NCBI RefSeq assembly: GCF_014268585.2
Contig: NZ_CP077092.1
Coordinates: forward strand, 2,294,001 to 2,358,000
Reading direction: 5' to 3'
Length of the DNA: 64,000 nt
Origin: Pseudomonas iranensis
GTDB lineage: Bacteria > Pseudomonadota > Gammaproteobacteria > Pseudomonadales > Pseudomonadaceae
Shown here: positions 38,071-49,601 of the stretch, piece by piece
Numbering within the stretch: position 1 is the first letter of the stretch
Layout of the letters: every line of letters begins with the position of its first letter
The notes under the pieces: model-generated
What the model was told of the DNA's origin: nothing
The model's input: the letters and a program-made list of their open reading frames with translations, nothing else
The model's database searches: none
Position numbers and translations under genes: made by a program

Positions 38071-38987
<917 letters not shown>

Positions 38988-38991
<4 letters not shown>

Positions 38992-40295
38992 CCCAGCGCA
39001 CCCTTGGTGAATGGCTCGCCTACCTCGAGCAGTTGCATCCTTCGGCCATCGACATGGGCCTGGAGCGTTCGCAACAGGTAGCGTCCCGCATGGGGCTGGG
39101 CCAGCCGGCGCCTCGGGTGATCACGGTCACCGGCACCAACGGCAAGGGTTCGACCTGCGCGTTCGTGGCTTCGTTGCTGCGTGCGCAGGGCCTGAGCGTT
39201 GGCGTCTACAATTCTCCGCACCTGCTGCGTTATAACGAGCGGGTGCAACTCAATGGCGTCGAAGCCACTGACGCCCAGCTGTGCGAAGCCTTTGCTGCGG
39301 TCGAGGCGGGCCGCGGCGACACTTCCCTGACTTACTTCGAAATGGGCACCCTGGCGGCGTTCTGGCTGTTCCAACAGTCCGCGCTTGATGCTGTGGTGCT
39401 TGAAGTGGGTCTGGGCGGGCGTCTGGATACCGTCAATGTGGTGGATGCCGACATCGCGCTGGTCACCAGTATTGGTGTCGATCACGCCGATTATCTGGGC
39501 AATACCCGCGAATCCGTAGCCTACGAGAAGGCCGGAATCTTCCGCCAGGGCAAGCCTGCTCTGTGTGGCGACCTGAATCCTCCGCAACCGCTGCTCGACA
39601 AGGCGCACGAACTGGCTTGCCCGTTCTTCCTGCGTGGACGCGATTTCGATCTTGGCATCACCGAGCAGCATTGGCAGTGGCGCGGCACCGATGCCCTAGG
39701 CCAGGTGGTCGAGTTGCGCGACTTGCCGCTGCTCGATCTGCCGATGGAAAACGCCGCGCTGGCGCTGCAAGCCTATCTGCTGACAGGTTTGCCGTGGAAT
39801 GCCGAACAGATAGTCCCTGCATTGCTGGCGACGCGCGTGGTCGGACGCCTCGATCGTCGTTCGTTCGAATGGAACGGCAAGCGCCTGAACCTGTTGCTGG
39901 ATGTCGGTCACAACCCGCATGCCGCTGAATATCTCGCGCGACGGCTGGCTGCGCGGCCGCCGGTTGGCAAGCGTCTGGCGGTGTTCGGGTTGCTTGCGGA
40001 CAAGGATCTGGATGGTGTTGTTGGCGAATTGAATGCTAGTGTCGCGCATTGGGCTGTCGCGCCGCTGGATTCGCCGCGCGCGCGTCCCGTGGCTGAGATT
40101 GAGACAGCGCTGCAGAACCTTGGCGCTTCGGTTACGTCCTATGCCAGCGTTGCGGCCGCTCTGGAAGGGCAGTGCGCCATTGCGACCAGCGACGACGAGA
40201 TTCTGTTGTTTGGATCATTTTATTGTGTCGCCGAGGCCCTTGTATGGCTGGCCCGGCGCTCCACGGAGGAAGCGGCAAATGGCTTTGCTGGATAA
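38988..40295 (+). CDS. folC: Dihydrofolate/folylpolyglutamate synthase
   Basis: 435 residues, Mur-ligase-like. The P-loop [14 protein letters not shown], the lid [27 protein letters not shown] and the C-terminal [14 protein letters not shown] are FolC signatures. It adds glutamate to dihydropteroate and to folates. It begins in an ATGA overlap with accD and ends over the start of the SPOR gene, so the three are one operon. Confidence 0.95.
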
Positions 40296-40941
40296 AGCGT
40301 ACAAGCAGCGCATGGTTGGCGCGCTGGTGCTGGTGGCGCTGGCGGTGATCTTCCTGCCGATGCTGTTTTCCCGTCAGGACGAGCAGCGTCAGGTGACTGT
40401 CGAGGCCCCGGCTGCTCCTCAGCCTTCGGCCATGCCGCAAGTGCAAATGGACCCGGTCGCCGTGCCTGAGCCCCAGGCTTTGCCGCAAGAGCCGGTGCCA
40501 ACGGACGAAGAGGTCGCTGAAGAAGTGGTGCCTGCTGCTCCGGCTGCTGCTCCGGCCGCCCCGGCACCGACCATCCCGGCGCAGATTGCCCGCCCGGCGA
40601 CGCCGCCACCGGTGGCCAAGCCGATTCCGGCGCCGGCTCAGCCGATCACCTCGGCAACCAGCAAGCCTGACACCACGCAGAGCCGCGTCGATGCCAACGG
40701 TCTGTCGGTGAGCTGGTCGGTGCAACTGGCCAGTCTGTCGAGCCGCGCCAGCGCCGAAAGCCTGCAGAAGAACCTGCGCAGCCAGGGTTATAACGCCTAC
40801 ATTCGTTCGGCGGATGGCAAGAATCGGGTTTTCGTCGGTCCGCTGATCGAACGTGCCGAAGCCGATCGTCTGCGTGATCTGCTGAGCCGTCAACAGAACC
40901 TCAAGGGCTTCGTTGTCCGTTTTCAGCCTGAACGTGGCTGA
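40279..40941 (+). CDS. SPOR-domain protein, DedD-like
   Basis: 220 residues. A short cytoplasmic N-terminus, one membrane helix (MVGALVLVALAVIFLPMLF), a Pro/Ala-rich linker, and a C-terminal SPOR domain (about 142-217: LSVSWSVQLASLSSRASAESLQKNLRSQ) that binds denuded septal peptidoglycan. It resembles DedD, which helps cell constriction. The gene order folC-dedD-cvpA-purF is shared with E. coli. ATG 40279 is 17 bp inside folC and preceded by GGAGGAAG. Confidence 0.88.
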   Translation: MALLDKAYKQRMVGALVLVALAVIFLPMLFSRQDEQRQVTVEAPAAPQPSAMPQVQMDPVAVPEPQALPQEPVPTDEEVAEEVVPAAPAAAPAAPAPTIPAQIARPATPPPVAKPIPAPAQPITSATSKPDTTQSRVDANGLSVSWSVQLASLSSRASAESLQKNLRSQGYNAYIRSADGKNRVFVGPLIERAEADRLRDLLSRQQNLKGFVVRFQPERG

Positions 40942-41039
40942 AATCTATCACCTCGATTGAAAAGCACTGACAATCGCAGCTTACCGACAGCCATGCGCTC
41001 TGCTAAAATGCGCCGCCTTATCCGTCTGTAGGCTGCACT

Positions 41040-41600
41040 GTGCCATTTACCTGGGTTGACTGGGCGATCGTTGCAATCATCGCCATCTCCGCATTGATCA
41101 GTCTGAGCCGCGGCTTCGTAAAGGAAGCGTTATCGCTGCTGACCTGGATCATCGCAGGAGCGGTTGCCTGGATGTTTGGTGGCTCACTGTCCGAGTACCT
41201 CGCCGGATACATCGAAACCCCATCGGCTCGCGTGATCGCGGGCTGTGCCATCATGTTTGTCGCCACACTGATCGTGGGCGCAATGATCAATTATCTTATC
41301 GGCGAGTTGGTTCGCGTCACCGGGTTGTCCGGGACCGATCGATTCCTCGGCATGGCCTTCGGCGCAGCGCGTGGCGTGTTGCTGGTGGTCGTGGCGGTCG
41401 GGCTGTTGAGCCTGGGGCCGGTACAGCAGGACGGGTGGTGGAAAGAATCACAGCTCGTGCCCAAGTTTCTATTGGTCGCCGACTGGTCCAAAAACCTGAT
41501 ACTCGGGTGGAGCAGTCAGTGGCTTGCCAGCGGAATCAGCGTACCCGCTGAGATTCCGTTCAAGGAGCAGCTCTTGCCGACGGCGAAAACGCCTCAGTGA
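41040..41600 (+). CDS. cvpA: CvpA family inner-membrane protein
   Basis: 186 residues, GTG start. Four hydrophobic segments are visible, the first being DWAIVAIIAISALISLSRGFVKE, followed by the family pattern LSLLTWIIAGAVAW and GTDRFLGMAFGAARGVLLVV. In E. coli it is needed for colicin V export and for bile or envelope stress tolerance. It precedes purF as in enterobacteria. Confidence 0.93.
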   Translation: MPFTWVDWAIVAIIAISALISLSRGFVKEALSLLTWIIAGAVAWMFGGSLSEYLAGYIETPSARVIAGCAIMFVATLIVGAMINYLIGELVRVTGLSGTDRFLGMAFGAARGVLLVVVAVGLLSLGPVQQDGWWKESQLVPKFLLVADWSKNLILGWSSQWLASGISVPAEIPFKEQLLPTAKTPQ

Positions 41601-41641
41601 GTGCTGTTCAGTTCAGATCCATTAAGTAGGGGTTGCGTCGC

Positions 41642-43147
41642 ATGTGTGGCATCGTCGGTATCGTCGGTAAGTCGAACGTCAATCAGGCGCTGTATGACGC
41701 GCTAACCGTGCTCCAGCACCGCGGCCAGGACGCTGCCGGTATCGTGACCAGCCATGATGGCCGGTTGTTCCTGCGCAAGGATAATGGCCTGGTGCGTGAC
41801 GTGTTCCAGCAGCGTCACATGCAGCGTCTGGTCGGCCACATGGGTATCGGCCACGTCCGTTACCCGACTGCCGGCAGCTCGACGTCGGCCGAAGCCCAGC
41901 CGTTCTACGTCAACTCGCCGTACGGCATAACCCTGGCGCACAACGGTAACCTGACCAACGTTGAACAGTTGGCCAAAGAGATCTACGAATCCGATCTGCG
42001 TCACGTCAACACCAGTTCCGACTCGGAAGTGCTGCTCAACGTGTTCGCCCACGAGCTGGCCCAGCGCGGCAAGCTGCAGCCGACCGAAGAAGACGTGTTT
42101 GCCGCTGTGACCGATGTGCACAACCGCTGCGTGGGTGGTTACGCCGTTGTGGCGATGGTCACGGGTTACGGCATCGTCGGTTTCCGCGACCCGCACGGCA
42201 TTCGTCCGATCGTGTTCGGCCAGCGTCACACCGACGAAGGCGTCGAGTACATGATCGCCTCGGAAAGCGTTTCCCTGGACGTGCTCGGTTTCACCCTGAT
42301 CCGCGACCTCGCGCCGGGCGAAGCGGTTTACATCACCGAAGATGGCAAGCTGCACACCCGTCAGTGCGCAACCAACCCGTCCCTGACCCCGTGCATCTTC
42401 GAACACGTCTACCTGGCGCGTCCGGATTCGATCATCGACGGCGTGTCGGTGTACAAGGCGCGTCTGCGCATGGGCGAGAAGCTCGCCGAGAAAATCCTGC
42501 GTGAGCGTCCTGAGCACGACATCGACGTGGTCATCCCGATTCCGGACACCAGCCGTACTGCCGCGCTGGAGCTGGCCAATCACCTGGGCGTGAAATTCCG
42601 CGAAGGCTTCGTCAAGAACCGCTACATCGGTCGCACCTTCATCATGCCGGGCCAGGCGGCACGCAAGAAGTCGGTACGCCAGAAGCTCAACGCCATCGAG
42701 CTGGAATTCCGTGGCAAGAACGTGATGCTGGTCGATGACTCGATCGTGCGCGGCACCACTTGCAAGCAGATCATTCAGATGGCCCGCGAAGCCGGCGCGA
42801 AAAACGTCTACTTCTGCTCGGCGGCACCTGCGGTGCGCTTCCCGAACGTCTACGGTATCGACATGCCGAGCGCCCACGAACTGATCGCGCACAACCGTTC
42901 GACTCAGGACGTGGCCGATCTGATCGGCGCTGACTGGCTGATCTATCAGGACTTGCCTGACTTGATCGAAGCGGTCGGTGGCGGCAAGATCAAGATCGAG
43001 CACTTCGATTGTGCGGTGTTCGACGGCAAGTACGTGACTGGTGACGTCGACGAGGCTTACCTGAACAAGATCGAACAGGCGCGCAACGATGCCTCGAAGG
43101 TCAAGACCCAGGCAGTCAGTGCGATCATCGATCTGTACAACAACTGA
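41642..43147 (+). CDS. purF: Amidophosphoribosyltransferase
   Basis: 501 residues. MCGIVGIVG exposes the nucleophile Cys2 after Met removal. The glutaminase domain has HRGQDAAGI and HNGNLTN; the phosphoribosyltransferase domain has [17 protein letters not shown] for PRPP. It makes phosphoribosylamine, the first committed step of purine synthesis. I chose ATG 41642 because the Cys must follow the Met; the earlier ATG 41633 would bury it. Purine repression by PurR is not supported by any visible PUR box. Confidence 0.97.
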   Translation: MCGIVGIVGKSNVNQALYDALTVLQHRGQDAAGIVTSHDGRLFLRKDNGLVRDVFQQRHMQRLVGHMGIGHVRYPTAGSSTSAEAQPFYVNSPYGITLAHNGNLTNVEQLAKEIYESDLRHVNTSSDSEVLLNVFAHELAQRGKLQPTEEDVFAAVTDVHNRCVGGYAVVAMVTGYGIVGFRDPHGIRPIVFGQRHTDEGVEYMIASESVSLDVLGFTLIRDLAPGEAVYITEDGKLHTRQCATNPSLTPCIFEHVYLARPDSIIDGVSVYKARLRMGEKLAEKILRERPEHDIDVVIPIPDTSRTAALELANHLGVKFREGFVKNRYIGRTFIMPGQAARKKSVRQKLNAIELEFRGKNVMLVDDSIVRGTTCKQIIQMAREAGAKNVYFCSAAPAVRFPNVYGIDMPSAHELIAHNRSTQDVADLIGADWLIYQDLPDLIEAVGGGKIKIEHFDCAVFDGKYVTGDVDEAYLNKIEQARNDASKVKTQAVSAIIDLYNN

Positions 43148-43153
43148 GTTTCC

Positions 43154-43176
43154 ACCGGCCCTGAGGGGCCGGTTTT
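43154..43176 (+). terminator. Terminator of purF
   Basis: ACCGGCCC and GGGCCGGT form an 8-bp stem with a TGAG loop, followed by TTTTG. It lies 41 bp before metZ. Confidence 0.85.
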
Positions 43177-43216
43177 GTATCTGATATTTATTGTTCGTGA
43201 ACAAAGGAGAGACAGC

Positions 43217-44428
43217 ATGAGTCAGGAATGGGATGCCGGTCGGCTGGACAGCGACCTCGAAGGCGTAGCGTTCGATACCCTGGCCGTGCGTGCCGGTCAG
43301 CACCGCACGCCGGAAGGCGAGCACGGTGATCCGATGTTCTTCACCTCCAGCTATGTGTTCCGCACCGCTGCCGATGCGGCGGCGCGCTTTGCCGGCGAAG
43401 TGCCGGGCAACGTCTACTCGCGTTACACCAACCCGACCGTGCGCGCATTCGAAGAGCGCATTGCTGCGCTTGAAGGCGCCGAGCAGGCCGTCGCCACGGC
43501 CACCGGCATGGCCGCGATCATGGCGGTGGTGATGAGCCTGTGCAGTGCGGGCGATCACGTGCTGGTGTCGCGCAGCGTGTTCGGCTCGACCATCAGCCTG
43601 TTCGAGAAGTATTTCAAGCGCTTCGGCGTCGAAGTCGATTACGTCCCGCTGGCCGATCTGTCGGCCTGGGGTGCGGCAATCAAATCCAACACCAAACTGC
43701 TTTTTGTCGAATCGCCGTCCAATCCGTTGGCCGAACTGGTGGATATCGCCGCACTGGCAGAAATCGCGCACGCCAAGGGCGCGCAGCTGGTGGTCGACAA
43801 CTGCTTCTGCACTCCAGCGTTGCAGCAGCCGCTGAAGCTCGGCGCGGATATTGTCGTGCACTCGGCGACCAAGTTCATCGACGGTCAGGGCCGCTGCATG
43901 GGCGGCGTTGTTGCCGGTCGCGGTGAACAGATGAAAGAAGTAGTGGGTTTTCTGCGGACCGCCGGGCCGACTCTCAGCCCGTTCAATGCGTGGATCTTCC
44001 TCAAAGGCCTCGAGACCCTCAACCTGCGCATGAAAGCGCACTGCGCCAATGCTCAGGCGCTGGCCGAATGGCTGGAGCAGCAGGACGGCATCGAGAAAGT
44101 CCATTACGCCGGCCTCAAGAGCCATCCGCAACACGAGCTGGCCCAGCGCCAGCAGAAGGGCTTCGGTGCGGTGGTCAGCTTCGAGGTCAAGGGCGGCAAA
44201 GAAGGCGCCTGGCGCTTTATCGATGCCACGCGGTTGATTTCGATCACCGCCAACCTTGGCGACAGCAAAACCACCATCACCCATCCAAGCACCACCTCCC
44301 ACGGCCGTCTGGCGCCACAGGAGCGTGAAGCGGCGGGGATTCGCGACAGTCTGATCCGCGTCGCGGTCGGTCTGGAAGATGTGGCTGACCTGCAAGCCGA
44401 CTTGGCGCGCGGTCTGGCGGCATTGTGA
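43217..44428 (+). CDS. metZ: O-succinylhomoserine sulfhydrylase
   Basis: 403 residues, Cys/Met-metabolism PLP family. [41 protein letters not shown] and [12 protein letters not shown] (PLP Lys219) are present. It makes homocysteine directly from O-succinylhomoserine and sulfide; in Pseudomonas the gene at this site is MetZ. AAAGGAGAG lies before ATG 43217. The SDR gene starts over its stop codon. Confidence 0.93.
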   Translation: MSQEWDAGRLDSDLEGVAFDTLAVRAGQHRTPEGEHGDPMFFTSSYVFRTAADAAARFAGEVPGNVYSRYTNPTVRAFEERIAALEGAEQAVATATGMAAIMAVVMSLCSAGDHVLVSRSVFGSTISLFEKYFKRFGVEVDYVPLADLSAWGAAIKSNTKLLFVESPSNPLAELVDIAALAEIAHAKGAQLVVDNCFCTPALQQPLKLGADIVVHSATKFIDGQGRCMGGVVAGRGEQMKEVVGFLRTAGPTLSPFNAWIFLKGLETLNLRMKAHCANAQALAEWLEQQDGIEKVHYAGLKSHPQHELAQRQQKGFGAVVSFEVKGGKEGAWRFIDATRLISITANLGDSKTTITHPSTTSHGRLAPQEREAAGIRDSLIRVAVGLEDVADLQADLARGLAAL

Positions 44429-45201
44429 TCGAGTTGTCCACACCGGCGACCAATACCCATGGCCGCGTGGCGCTGGTCACTGGCGCTGCGCGCGGTATCG
44501 GCCTTGGGATTGCCGCCTGGCTGATCAGCGAAGGCTGGCAAGTGGTGCTGACCGATCTCGATCGGGCGCGTGGTTCGAAAGTGGCGAAGGTGCTCGGCGA
44601 GAATGCCTGGTTCATCGCCATGGACGTTGCCGACGAAAACCAGGTCGCGCTGGGCGTGGCCGAAGTGCTCGGGCAGTTTGGTCGCCTCGATGCGTTGGTC
44701 TGCAACGCGGCGGTGGCCGATCCGCACAATATCACTCTGGAAAGCCTCGATCTGGCGCATTGGAATCGGGTGCTGGCGGTGAATCTCAGCGGGCCGATGT
44801 TGTTGGCCAAGCACTGCGCGCCGTACCTGCGTGCGCATAACGGTTCGATCGTCAACCTGGCCTCGACCCGCGCGCGACAGTCGGAGGCGGACTCCGAGGC
44901 GTATGCGGCGAGCAAGGGCGGGCTGTTGGCGCTGACCCATGCGCTGGCAATCAGCCTTGGGCCGGAAATCCGCGTGAACGCAGTCAGTCCGGGCTGGATC
45001 GACGCGCGTGATCCCTCGGTGCGTCGCGCCGAACCTTTGGCCGATGCCGATCATGCTCAGCATCCGGCGGGCAGGGTGGGGACGGTCGAAGACGTGGCGG
45101 CGATGGTGGCGTGGTTGCTGTCGCGCAATGCGGGATTTGTCACCGGGCAGGAATTTGTCGTCGATGGCGGCATGACCAAGAAGATGATCTACACGGAATA
45201 A
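44425..45201 (+). CDS. Short-chain dehydrogenase/reductase
   Basis: 258 residues, GTG start in a GTGA overlap with metZ. The classical SDR motifs are [13 protein letters not shown] for NAD(P), VCNAAVA, and the catalytic Ser with Tyr-x-x-x-Lys in [21 protein letters not shown] follows. Its substrate is unknown; translational coupling to metZ suggests a link with sulfur-amino-acid metabolism, but this is only contextual. Confidence 0.87.
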   Translation: MIELSTPATNTHGRVALVTGAARGIGLGIAAWLISEGWQVVLTDLDRARGSKVAKVLGENAWFIAMDVADENQVALGVAEVLGQFGRLDALVCNAAVADPHNITLESLDLAHWNRVLAVNLSGPMLLAKHCAPYLRAHNGSIVNLASTRARQSEADSEAYAASKGGLLALTHALAISLGPEIRVNAVSPGWIDARDPSVRRAEPLADADHAQHPAGRVGTVEDVAAMVAWLLSRNAGFVTGQEFVVDGGMTKKMIYTE

Positions 45202-45218
45202 CAAGCGAAGCCGCGTCC

Positions 45219-45241
45219 TGTGGGAGCGAGCCTGCTCGCGA
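45219..45241. repeat. Single REP element
   Basis: One TGTGGGAGCGAGCCTGCTCGCGA copy, 17 bp after the SDR gene. Confidence 0.85.
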
Positions 45242-45316
45242 ATGCGGTCCATCGGTCGATGGCTTCTTCAGGAATGAAGCAATTTCGTCTTTTTCAGAAA
45301 AACTCCAATCCTGCTA

Positions 45317-45345
45317 TTGACTTAGCTTCGCCACCTGCGTAAATT
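45317..45345 (+). promoter_or_regulatory. Promoter of the Val-Asp-Asp tRNA operon
   Basis: TTGACT (45317-45322), a 17-bp spacer and TAAATT (45340-45345), then a GC-rich discriminator, 22 bp before the first tRNA. Confidence 0.7.
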
Positions 45346-45367
45346 TCGCGGCCTCGGAGATGCAAAC

Positions 45368-45443
45368 GGGTGATTAGCTCAGCTGGGAGAGCGTCTGCCT
45401 TACAAGCAGAATGTCGGCGGTTCGATCCCGTCATCACCCACCA
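45368..45443 (+). tRNA. tRNA-Val (TAC)
   Basis: 76 bases from GGGTGAT to the encoded CCA; anticodon TAC in CTTACAA closed by TCTGC/GCAGA; T-arm GGCGG-TTCGATC-CCGTC. Confidence 0.95.
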
Positions 45444-45498
45444 CTCCCGAGAAGCTTGCGCAAGCAAGAGAGTAGGCTGAAAGTGCCTGCACCGACGC

Positions 45499-45575
45499 GC
45501 AGCGGTAGTTCAGTCGGTTAGAATACCGGCCTGTCACGCCGGGGGTCGCGGGTTCGAGTCCCGTCCGCTGCGCCA
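45499..45575 (+). tRNA. tRNA-Asp (GTC), copy 1
   Basis: 77 bases from GCAGCGG to the encoded CCA, anticodon GTC in CTGTCAC. Identical to copy 2. Confidence 0.95.
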
Positions 45576-45668
45576 TATTTTACGAGTCAGATTCATCTGG
45601 TTCGTGATTGCCAGGCACCGAAGCCGGCAATCAAAACGAGTTACTTGAGCGCAAGCTCAAAGCGATAC

Positions 45669-45745
45669 GCAGCGGTAGTTCAGTCGGTTAGAATACCGGC
45701 CTGTCACGCCGGGGGTCGCGGGTTCGAGTCCCGTCCGCTGCGCCA
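45669..45745 (+). tRNA. tRNA-Asp (GTC), copy 2
   Basis: 77 bases, identical to the copy at 45499. The spacer differs, so only the tRNA itself is conserved between copies. Confidence 0.95.
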
Positions 45746-45820
45746 TATCTGTTTCAAGGACCACTGAACGCCTTGAAGCGCCGAAACCAGTCATAGGCTG
45801 GATCGGATCGATAGCAAAGA

Positions 45821-45846
45821 CCCTGGTCGAAAGACCGGGGTTTTTT
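45821..45846 (+). terminator. Terminator of the Val-Asp-Asp tRNA operon
   Basis: CCCTGGTC and GACCGGGG form an 8-bp stem (one T-G pair) closed by a GAAA tetraloop, followed by six T. Confidence 0.9.
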
Positions 45847-45900
45847 GTGTCTGAAATTTGGTTATTCCTCTTCCTCTCTCCTTAAGTCCACGCGAATCCC

Positions 45901-45990
45901 TGTGGGAGCGAGCCTGCTCGCGAAAGCGCCGGCACATTCAAAATCTGTATTGCCTGGAAAAACGTTTTCGCGAGCAGGCTCGCTCCCACA
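45901..45990. repeat. REP pair
   Basis: Inverted copies at 45901-45923 and 45968-45990 with 44-bp spacing. Confidence 0.9.
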
Positions 45991-46235
45991 TAGGCTCGCT
46001 CTGTTATCTCGGCGGATCGGATGCGGTGCCACGTCGCATTGATTTTTTTGATTATTTAGTCAGGTTTTTGTAACTGGTTGTTTGCTGTGGGCGCAGAAAC
46101 CTTTAAAGTTAACCTTTCGGTCAGCTTTGCACTGGCAACACAGCTCTTTGCGTCGCCAGAAAGAGCTTCTGCACGACTCGAGATCCCCAGTAGATAACCA
46201 CAAGGGCGGACCTATAACCGCCCAGAGGATGATCC
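45991..46235. other. Leader region of the molybdenum hydroxylase operon
   Basis: 245 bp without a gene. It turns AT-rich (TTGATTTTTTTGATTATT) and should hold the promoter of the downstream operon; I cannot identify a convincing -35/-10 pair or a known operator. Confidence 0.4.
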
Positions 46236-49067
46236 ATGTCCAACCGTGAAATATCCCGGCGCTCGTTCCTCCAGGGCGGGCTGGTGGCGGGTGTGAGCGT
46301 TACGCTTACGCCGCTCAGCAGTCAGGCGCTGGCTGCCTTGATGGAAAACAGCGTCACCGTGCCGTCCGAGAAATGGCTCGGCAATAACGGCAAGGCGCGC
46401 CAACGCAACGATGCCTTGTCCAAGGTCTGCGGCAGCAAGGTTTTTGCCCGCGACATCCGTGCCAAGGACATGCCCGGCTGGCCTGAACAACAAGGCCACG
46501 CGATGCTGCTGAAAACCATCAAGGCCGACCGTATCTACGCAGGCTACGACCTGTCGTGGCTCGGCGCCGATCTGCAGCCGGACCGCATCGTCACCGCTGC
46601 CGATCTGGACAAGGACGGTATCGTCTTCCCCGAAGAGCACGCGCCTGATCCATTGCTGCCGGAAGGTAGAGTGCCGATGTTCATCGGTCACCCGGTGGCG
46701 ATCCTGATCTGGAACGATTTCGAGCGTTTCCGTCAGGCCAAGAATCAACTCAAATTCAATGACAAAGCGATTCGGTACGGCGCCAAGGTGCCGTTCTACG
46801 AAGGCGACCCCTACGGCAGCTTCCGCTACGTGCGTGTCGGTGGCGCGACCTCGGCGGACGAAGACGAATTCGCCAGCCTCAAGGATTCGATTCTGTTCCC
46901 GATGCTGAAGAACCGCCGTCCAGTGTGGAATGCATCGCCGAACCTGCATGGCAACCTCACCGAGCGCGGCCTGTTCTACGCCGACCGCATGAAGCAGGAA
47001 ATCGACACGCCGCCAGACAACTGGCTGGTGTTCGATGAGCGCTACAAGACGCCGTCGATCGAACCGGCCGCCCTCGAGCCGGACAACGGCAACGGCTGGT
47101 ACGACCCGAAAACCAAAGCCCTGCATTTCGTCGTGGCGACGCAGTGCCCGCTGGAAGTCGCGACCGAGACCGCGAAGATGATCGGGCCATCGCGTTTCGG
47201 CCTGGCCAACCTGAACATGCACCCGGGCTATACCGTCGGCTATGGCTCCAAAGACCACAACATTTTTGTCTACTACGCAGCCTTGGCCGCACTGTACGGC
47301 GCCGGTGTCCCGGTGCGTCTGGCCAACGACCGCTACGAGCAGTTCCAGAGCGGCATCAAGCGTCACCCGTTCGACATCCGCTACCAGTTGGCCGTGGACA
47401 AGAACGACTACACCTTCAAGATTTTCCGCGCGGAAATGAGCGTCGACGGCGGCGGTCGGGTCAACTACAGCCCATCGGTGGCGGCGGTTGGCGCCACGGC
47501 TGCGCAGTCGATCTACTACATGCCGCAGAACGATCTGCAAGTCACCGCGTATCACTCGCGCGCGGTCGAGGCGGGTTCGATGCGCGGTTACGGCACTCTG
47601 CAAAGCATGGCGGCCACCGAAATGATGGTCGACGAGATCGCCAATCGCCTGGGTGTCGACGCCATAGACTTGCGCCGCAGAAATGCCCTGCGTTCCGGCA
47701 TGAAAAACACCCAGGGCGCAATCCCGGCCGGTGCACTGCGCCTGCACGAAATTCTCGACAAGGCCTCGGTGCACGAAGTCTGGAAAAATCGCGACACGAT
47801 CAAGCAGCAACGTGAAGCGGCAGATCCGGATAACTGGTACGGCGTCGGTTTCGCCATCTGCCAGAAAGACTTCGGCACCGGCTCCGAAGCGCCGATGGCC
47901 AGCATCGAATTCACCGCAGACGGGCGCATCACCCTGCGCCATATCGGTATCGAAATCGGCACCGGCATGTCCACTTCGCAAGCCTTGGTTGTCGCCGATT
48001 TCCTCGGCAGCCCCGCGCACGAGGTGAAGACCGGCGAAACCGAATGGCAGGAAATGCAGCTGATCACCAGCGGCAACCCGTACATCATGAGTCAGACCGA
48101 GCAGGACAATCTGCTGCGCAACCCGCGCTGGGTCGGCAAGCTGGCGTCGGCGTCTTCGGCGACCAACTCCGCCTATTACTTCAGCCACGCGACCCGTGAA
48201 GCGGCGCGTGTGCTGTTCAACCACGGCTTGTGGCCGGCGGCGCTGGAGATCTGGCGTCAGGGGCCGTACGGCGGCCAGGCCAACCCGTACGTGGTGCGCC
48301 GCGAAGATGCGCATTGGATCGACGGCAAGCTGACCGCCAACGGCATGCAGCCGCTGAGTTTCGAAGAGCTGGCCAAGCGCGCCCACGAGCGCGGTCTGGT
48401 GACGGGCGCTACGGTGCATGGTTTCAACCGCTGGAGCTGGGCCGAGGCTGAATACAGCATCGACGGCGTGCGCGAGCGCCTGCCGCTCGACGGTCTGGCG
48501 GTGAAATACGGCGATGGCGCGCCGCAAGCGAAGAAAGCGCAGATGAACAGCGCCGGCTTCCACTTGCTTGATCGGCAGAACGTCAACTACCCGGTAGTGC
48601 AGTTGAACAACGCTGCCGTGACCTATTACAGCCCGGTCGCGACGCTGGTCGAGTTGAAGGTCAATAAAGGCTCGGCGGAAGTTCAGGTGCTCAACCACCA
48701 TTCGTGGATCGAGTGTGGTCGGGTACTGGTTGAAGAGTTGGTCAAGGGCCAGCTCGAAGGCGGTATCGCCATGGGTATTGGTCATGCGCTGATGGAAGAG
48801 ATGCCGTTGTACGAAGGCGGGCCGGGGGAGGGTGACTGGAACTTCAACCGTTACCGTCTGCCGATGGCGCGTCATGTTGCCGTGTGGAGGCAGACTGCGG
48901 AGATCCTGCCGCCGCTGTCGCCGAGCGATCCGTCCAAGGGCATCGCCGAAGTGGTGATGATCCCGATTGTCGGTGCCATCGGTAACGCCGTGGCGCACGC
49001 CATCGGGAAACGTGTTCGTGACCTGCCTATCACCGCTGCGCGCATCAAGGAGGCCCTCAATGGCTAA
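46236..49067 (+). CDS. Periplasmic molybdenum hydroxylase, large (Mo-cofactor) subunit
   Basis: 943 residues, xanthine-oxidase family of the isoquinoline 1-oxidoreductase/IorB type. An N-terminal Tat signal (SRRSFLQGG plus a hydrophobic stretch) predicts export in folded form. Cofactor-binding segments include QCPLEVATE, GSMRGYGTLQSMAATEM and GIEIGTGMSTSQAL. The catalytic Glu is in KGIAEVVMIP (Glu905). Such enzymes hydroxylate N-heterocycles or oxidise aldehydes at the periplasmic face and pass electrons through 2Fe-2S to cytochrome c. The next three genes supply those partners. The exact substrate is unknown. Confidence 0.85.
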   Translation: MSNREISRRSFLQGGLVAGVSVTLTPLSSQALAALMENSVTVPSEKWLGNNGKARQRNDALSKVCGSKVFARDIRAKDMPGWPEQQGHAMLLKTIKADRIYAGYDLSWLGADLQPDRIVTAADLDKDGIVFPEEHAPDPLLPEGRVPMFIGHPVAILIWNDFERFRQAKNQLKFNDKAIRYGAKVPFYEGDPYGSFRYVRVGGATSADEDEFASLKDSILFPMLKNRRPVWNASPNLHGNLTERGLFYADRMKQEIDTPPDNWLVFDERYKTPSIEPAALEPDNGNGWYDPKTKALHFVVATQCPLEVATETAKMIGPSRFGLANLNMHPGYTVGYGSKDHNIFVYYAALAALYGAGVPVRLANDRYEQFQSGIKRHPFDIRYQLAVDKNDYTFKIFRAEMSVDGGGRVNYSPSVAAVGATAAQSIYYMPQNDLQVTAYHSRAVEAGSMRGYGTLQSMAATEMMVDEIANRLGVDAIDLRRRNALRSGMKNTQGAIPAGALRLHEILDKASVHEVWKNRDTIKQQREAADPDNWYGVGFAICQKDFGTGSEAPMASIEFTADGRITLRHIGIEIGTGMSTSQALVVADFLGSPAHEVKTGETEWQEMQLITSGNPYIMSQTEQDNLLRNPRWVGKLASASSATNSAYYFSHATREAARVLFNHGLWPAALEIWRQGPYGGQANPYVVRREDAHWIDGKLTANGMQPLSFEELAKRAHERGLVTGATVHGFNRWSWAEAEYSIDGVRERLPLDGLAVKYGDGAPQAKKAQMNSAGFHLLDRQNVNYPVVQLNNAAVTYYSPVATLVELKVNKGSAEVQVLNHHSWIECGRVLVEELVKGQLEGGIAMGIGHALMEEMPLYEGGPGEGDWNFNRYRLPMARHVAVWRQTAEILPPLSPSDPSKGIAEVVMIPIVGAIGNAVAHAIGKRVRDLPITAARIKEALNG

Positions 49068-49599
49068 CCGTCCGCTTCAACTGACCCTCAATGGTCAATC
49101 CGTCGGCCCGGTGGACATCCCTGATGACCTGCCGATGATCGACTACCTGCACGAATACAAAAACCTCACCGGCTCGCGGCTGGGCTGCGGTCAGGGGATC
49201 TGCCACGCCTGTGTGGTGATCGTCGATAACCCCGACGGTACCAGCGAAGAAGTGCGCACCTGCATCACCGGCGCGCACTACTTCGAGGGCAAGAAAGTCC
49301 GCACCATCGAAGGCCACGCCACTCGCGACGAGCAGGGTCAGGTCACCGAGCTCAATCCGATCCAGCAGCGCTTTGTCGACGAGTTCGCCTTCCAGTGCAG
49401 CTACTGCGCGCCAGGCTTCGTCAACGCTGCCACCGTGCTGGTGGAGAAGCTGCAACGCCAGCCAACCGTACAGAGCAAGCTGGAACAGGTGATCGAGGAC
49501 AGCCTCGGCCATCACGTCTGCCGCTGCACCGGGTACGTGCGTTATTACAACGCCACGCGCAACGTGCTGACCGATCTCGGCCTGGTCAAGGAGGGTTGA
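49060..49599 (+). CDS. 2Fe-2S subunit of the molybdenum hydroxylase
   Basis: 179 residues. The plant-type cluster uses the cysteines of LGCGQGICHACVV and the later RTC. The second cluster uses QCSYCAPGF and HVCRCTGYVRYY. It lacks its own Tat signal, so it would be co-exported with the large subunit. It overlaps the large-subunit gene by 8 bp. Slightly longer than IorA (about 150 residues). Confidence 0.9.
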   Translation: MANRPLQLTLNGQSVGPVDIPDDLPMIDYLHEYKNLTGSRLGCGQGICHACVVIVDNPDGTSEEVRTCITGAHYFEGKKVRTIEGHATRDEQGQVTELNPIQQRFVDEFAFQCSYCAPGFVNAATVLVEKLQRQPTVQSKLEQVIEDSLGHHVCRCTGYVRYYNATRNVLTDLGLVKEG

Positions 49600-49601
49600 G
49601 C

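Noticed and set aside
41702..44443. A 913-codon leftward open frame across purF and metZ
   Set aside because: It spans two certain genes and their terminator on the opposite strand and has no domain signature; codon bias of the forward genes explains its length.
46212..48998. A 928-codon leftward open frame opposite the molybdenum hydroxylase gene
   Set aside because: Antisense to a gene with clear family motifs; no recognisable protein family.
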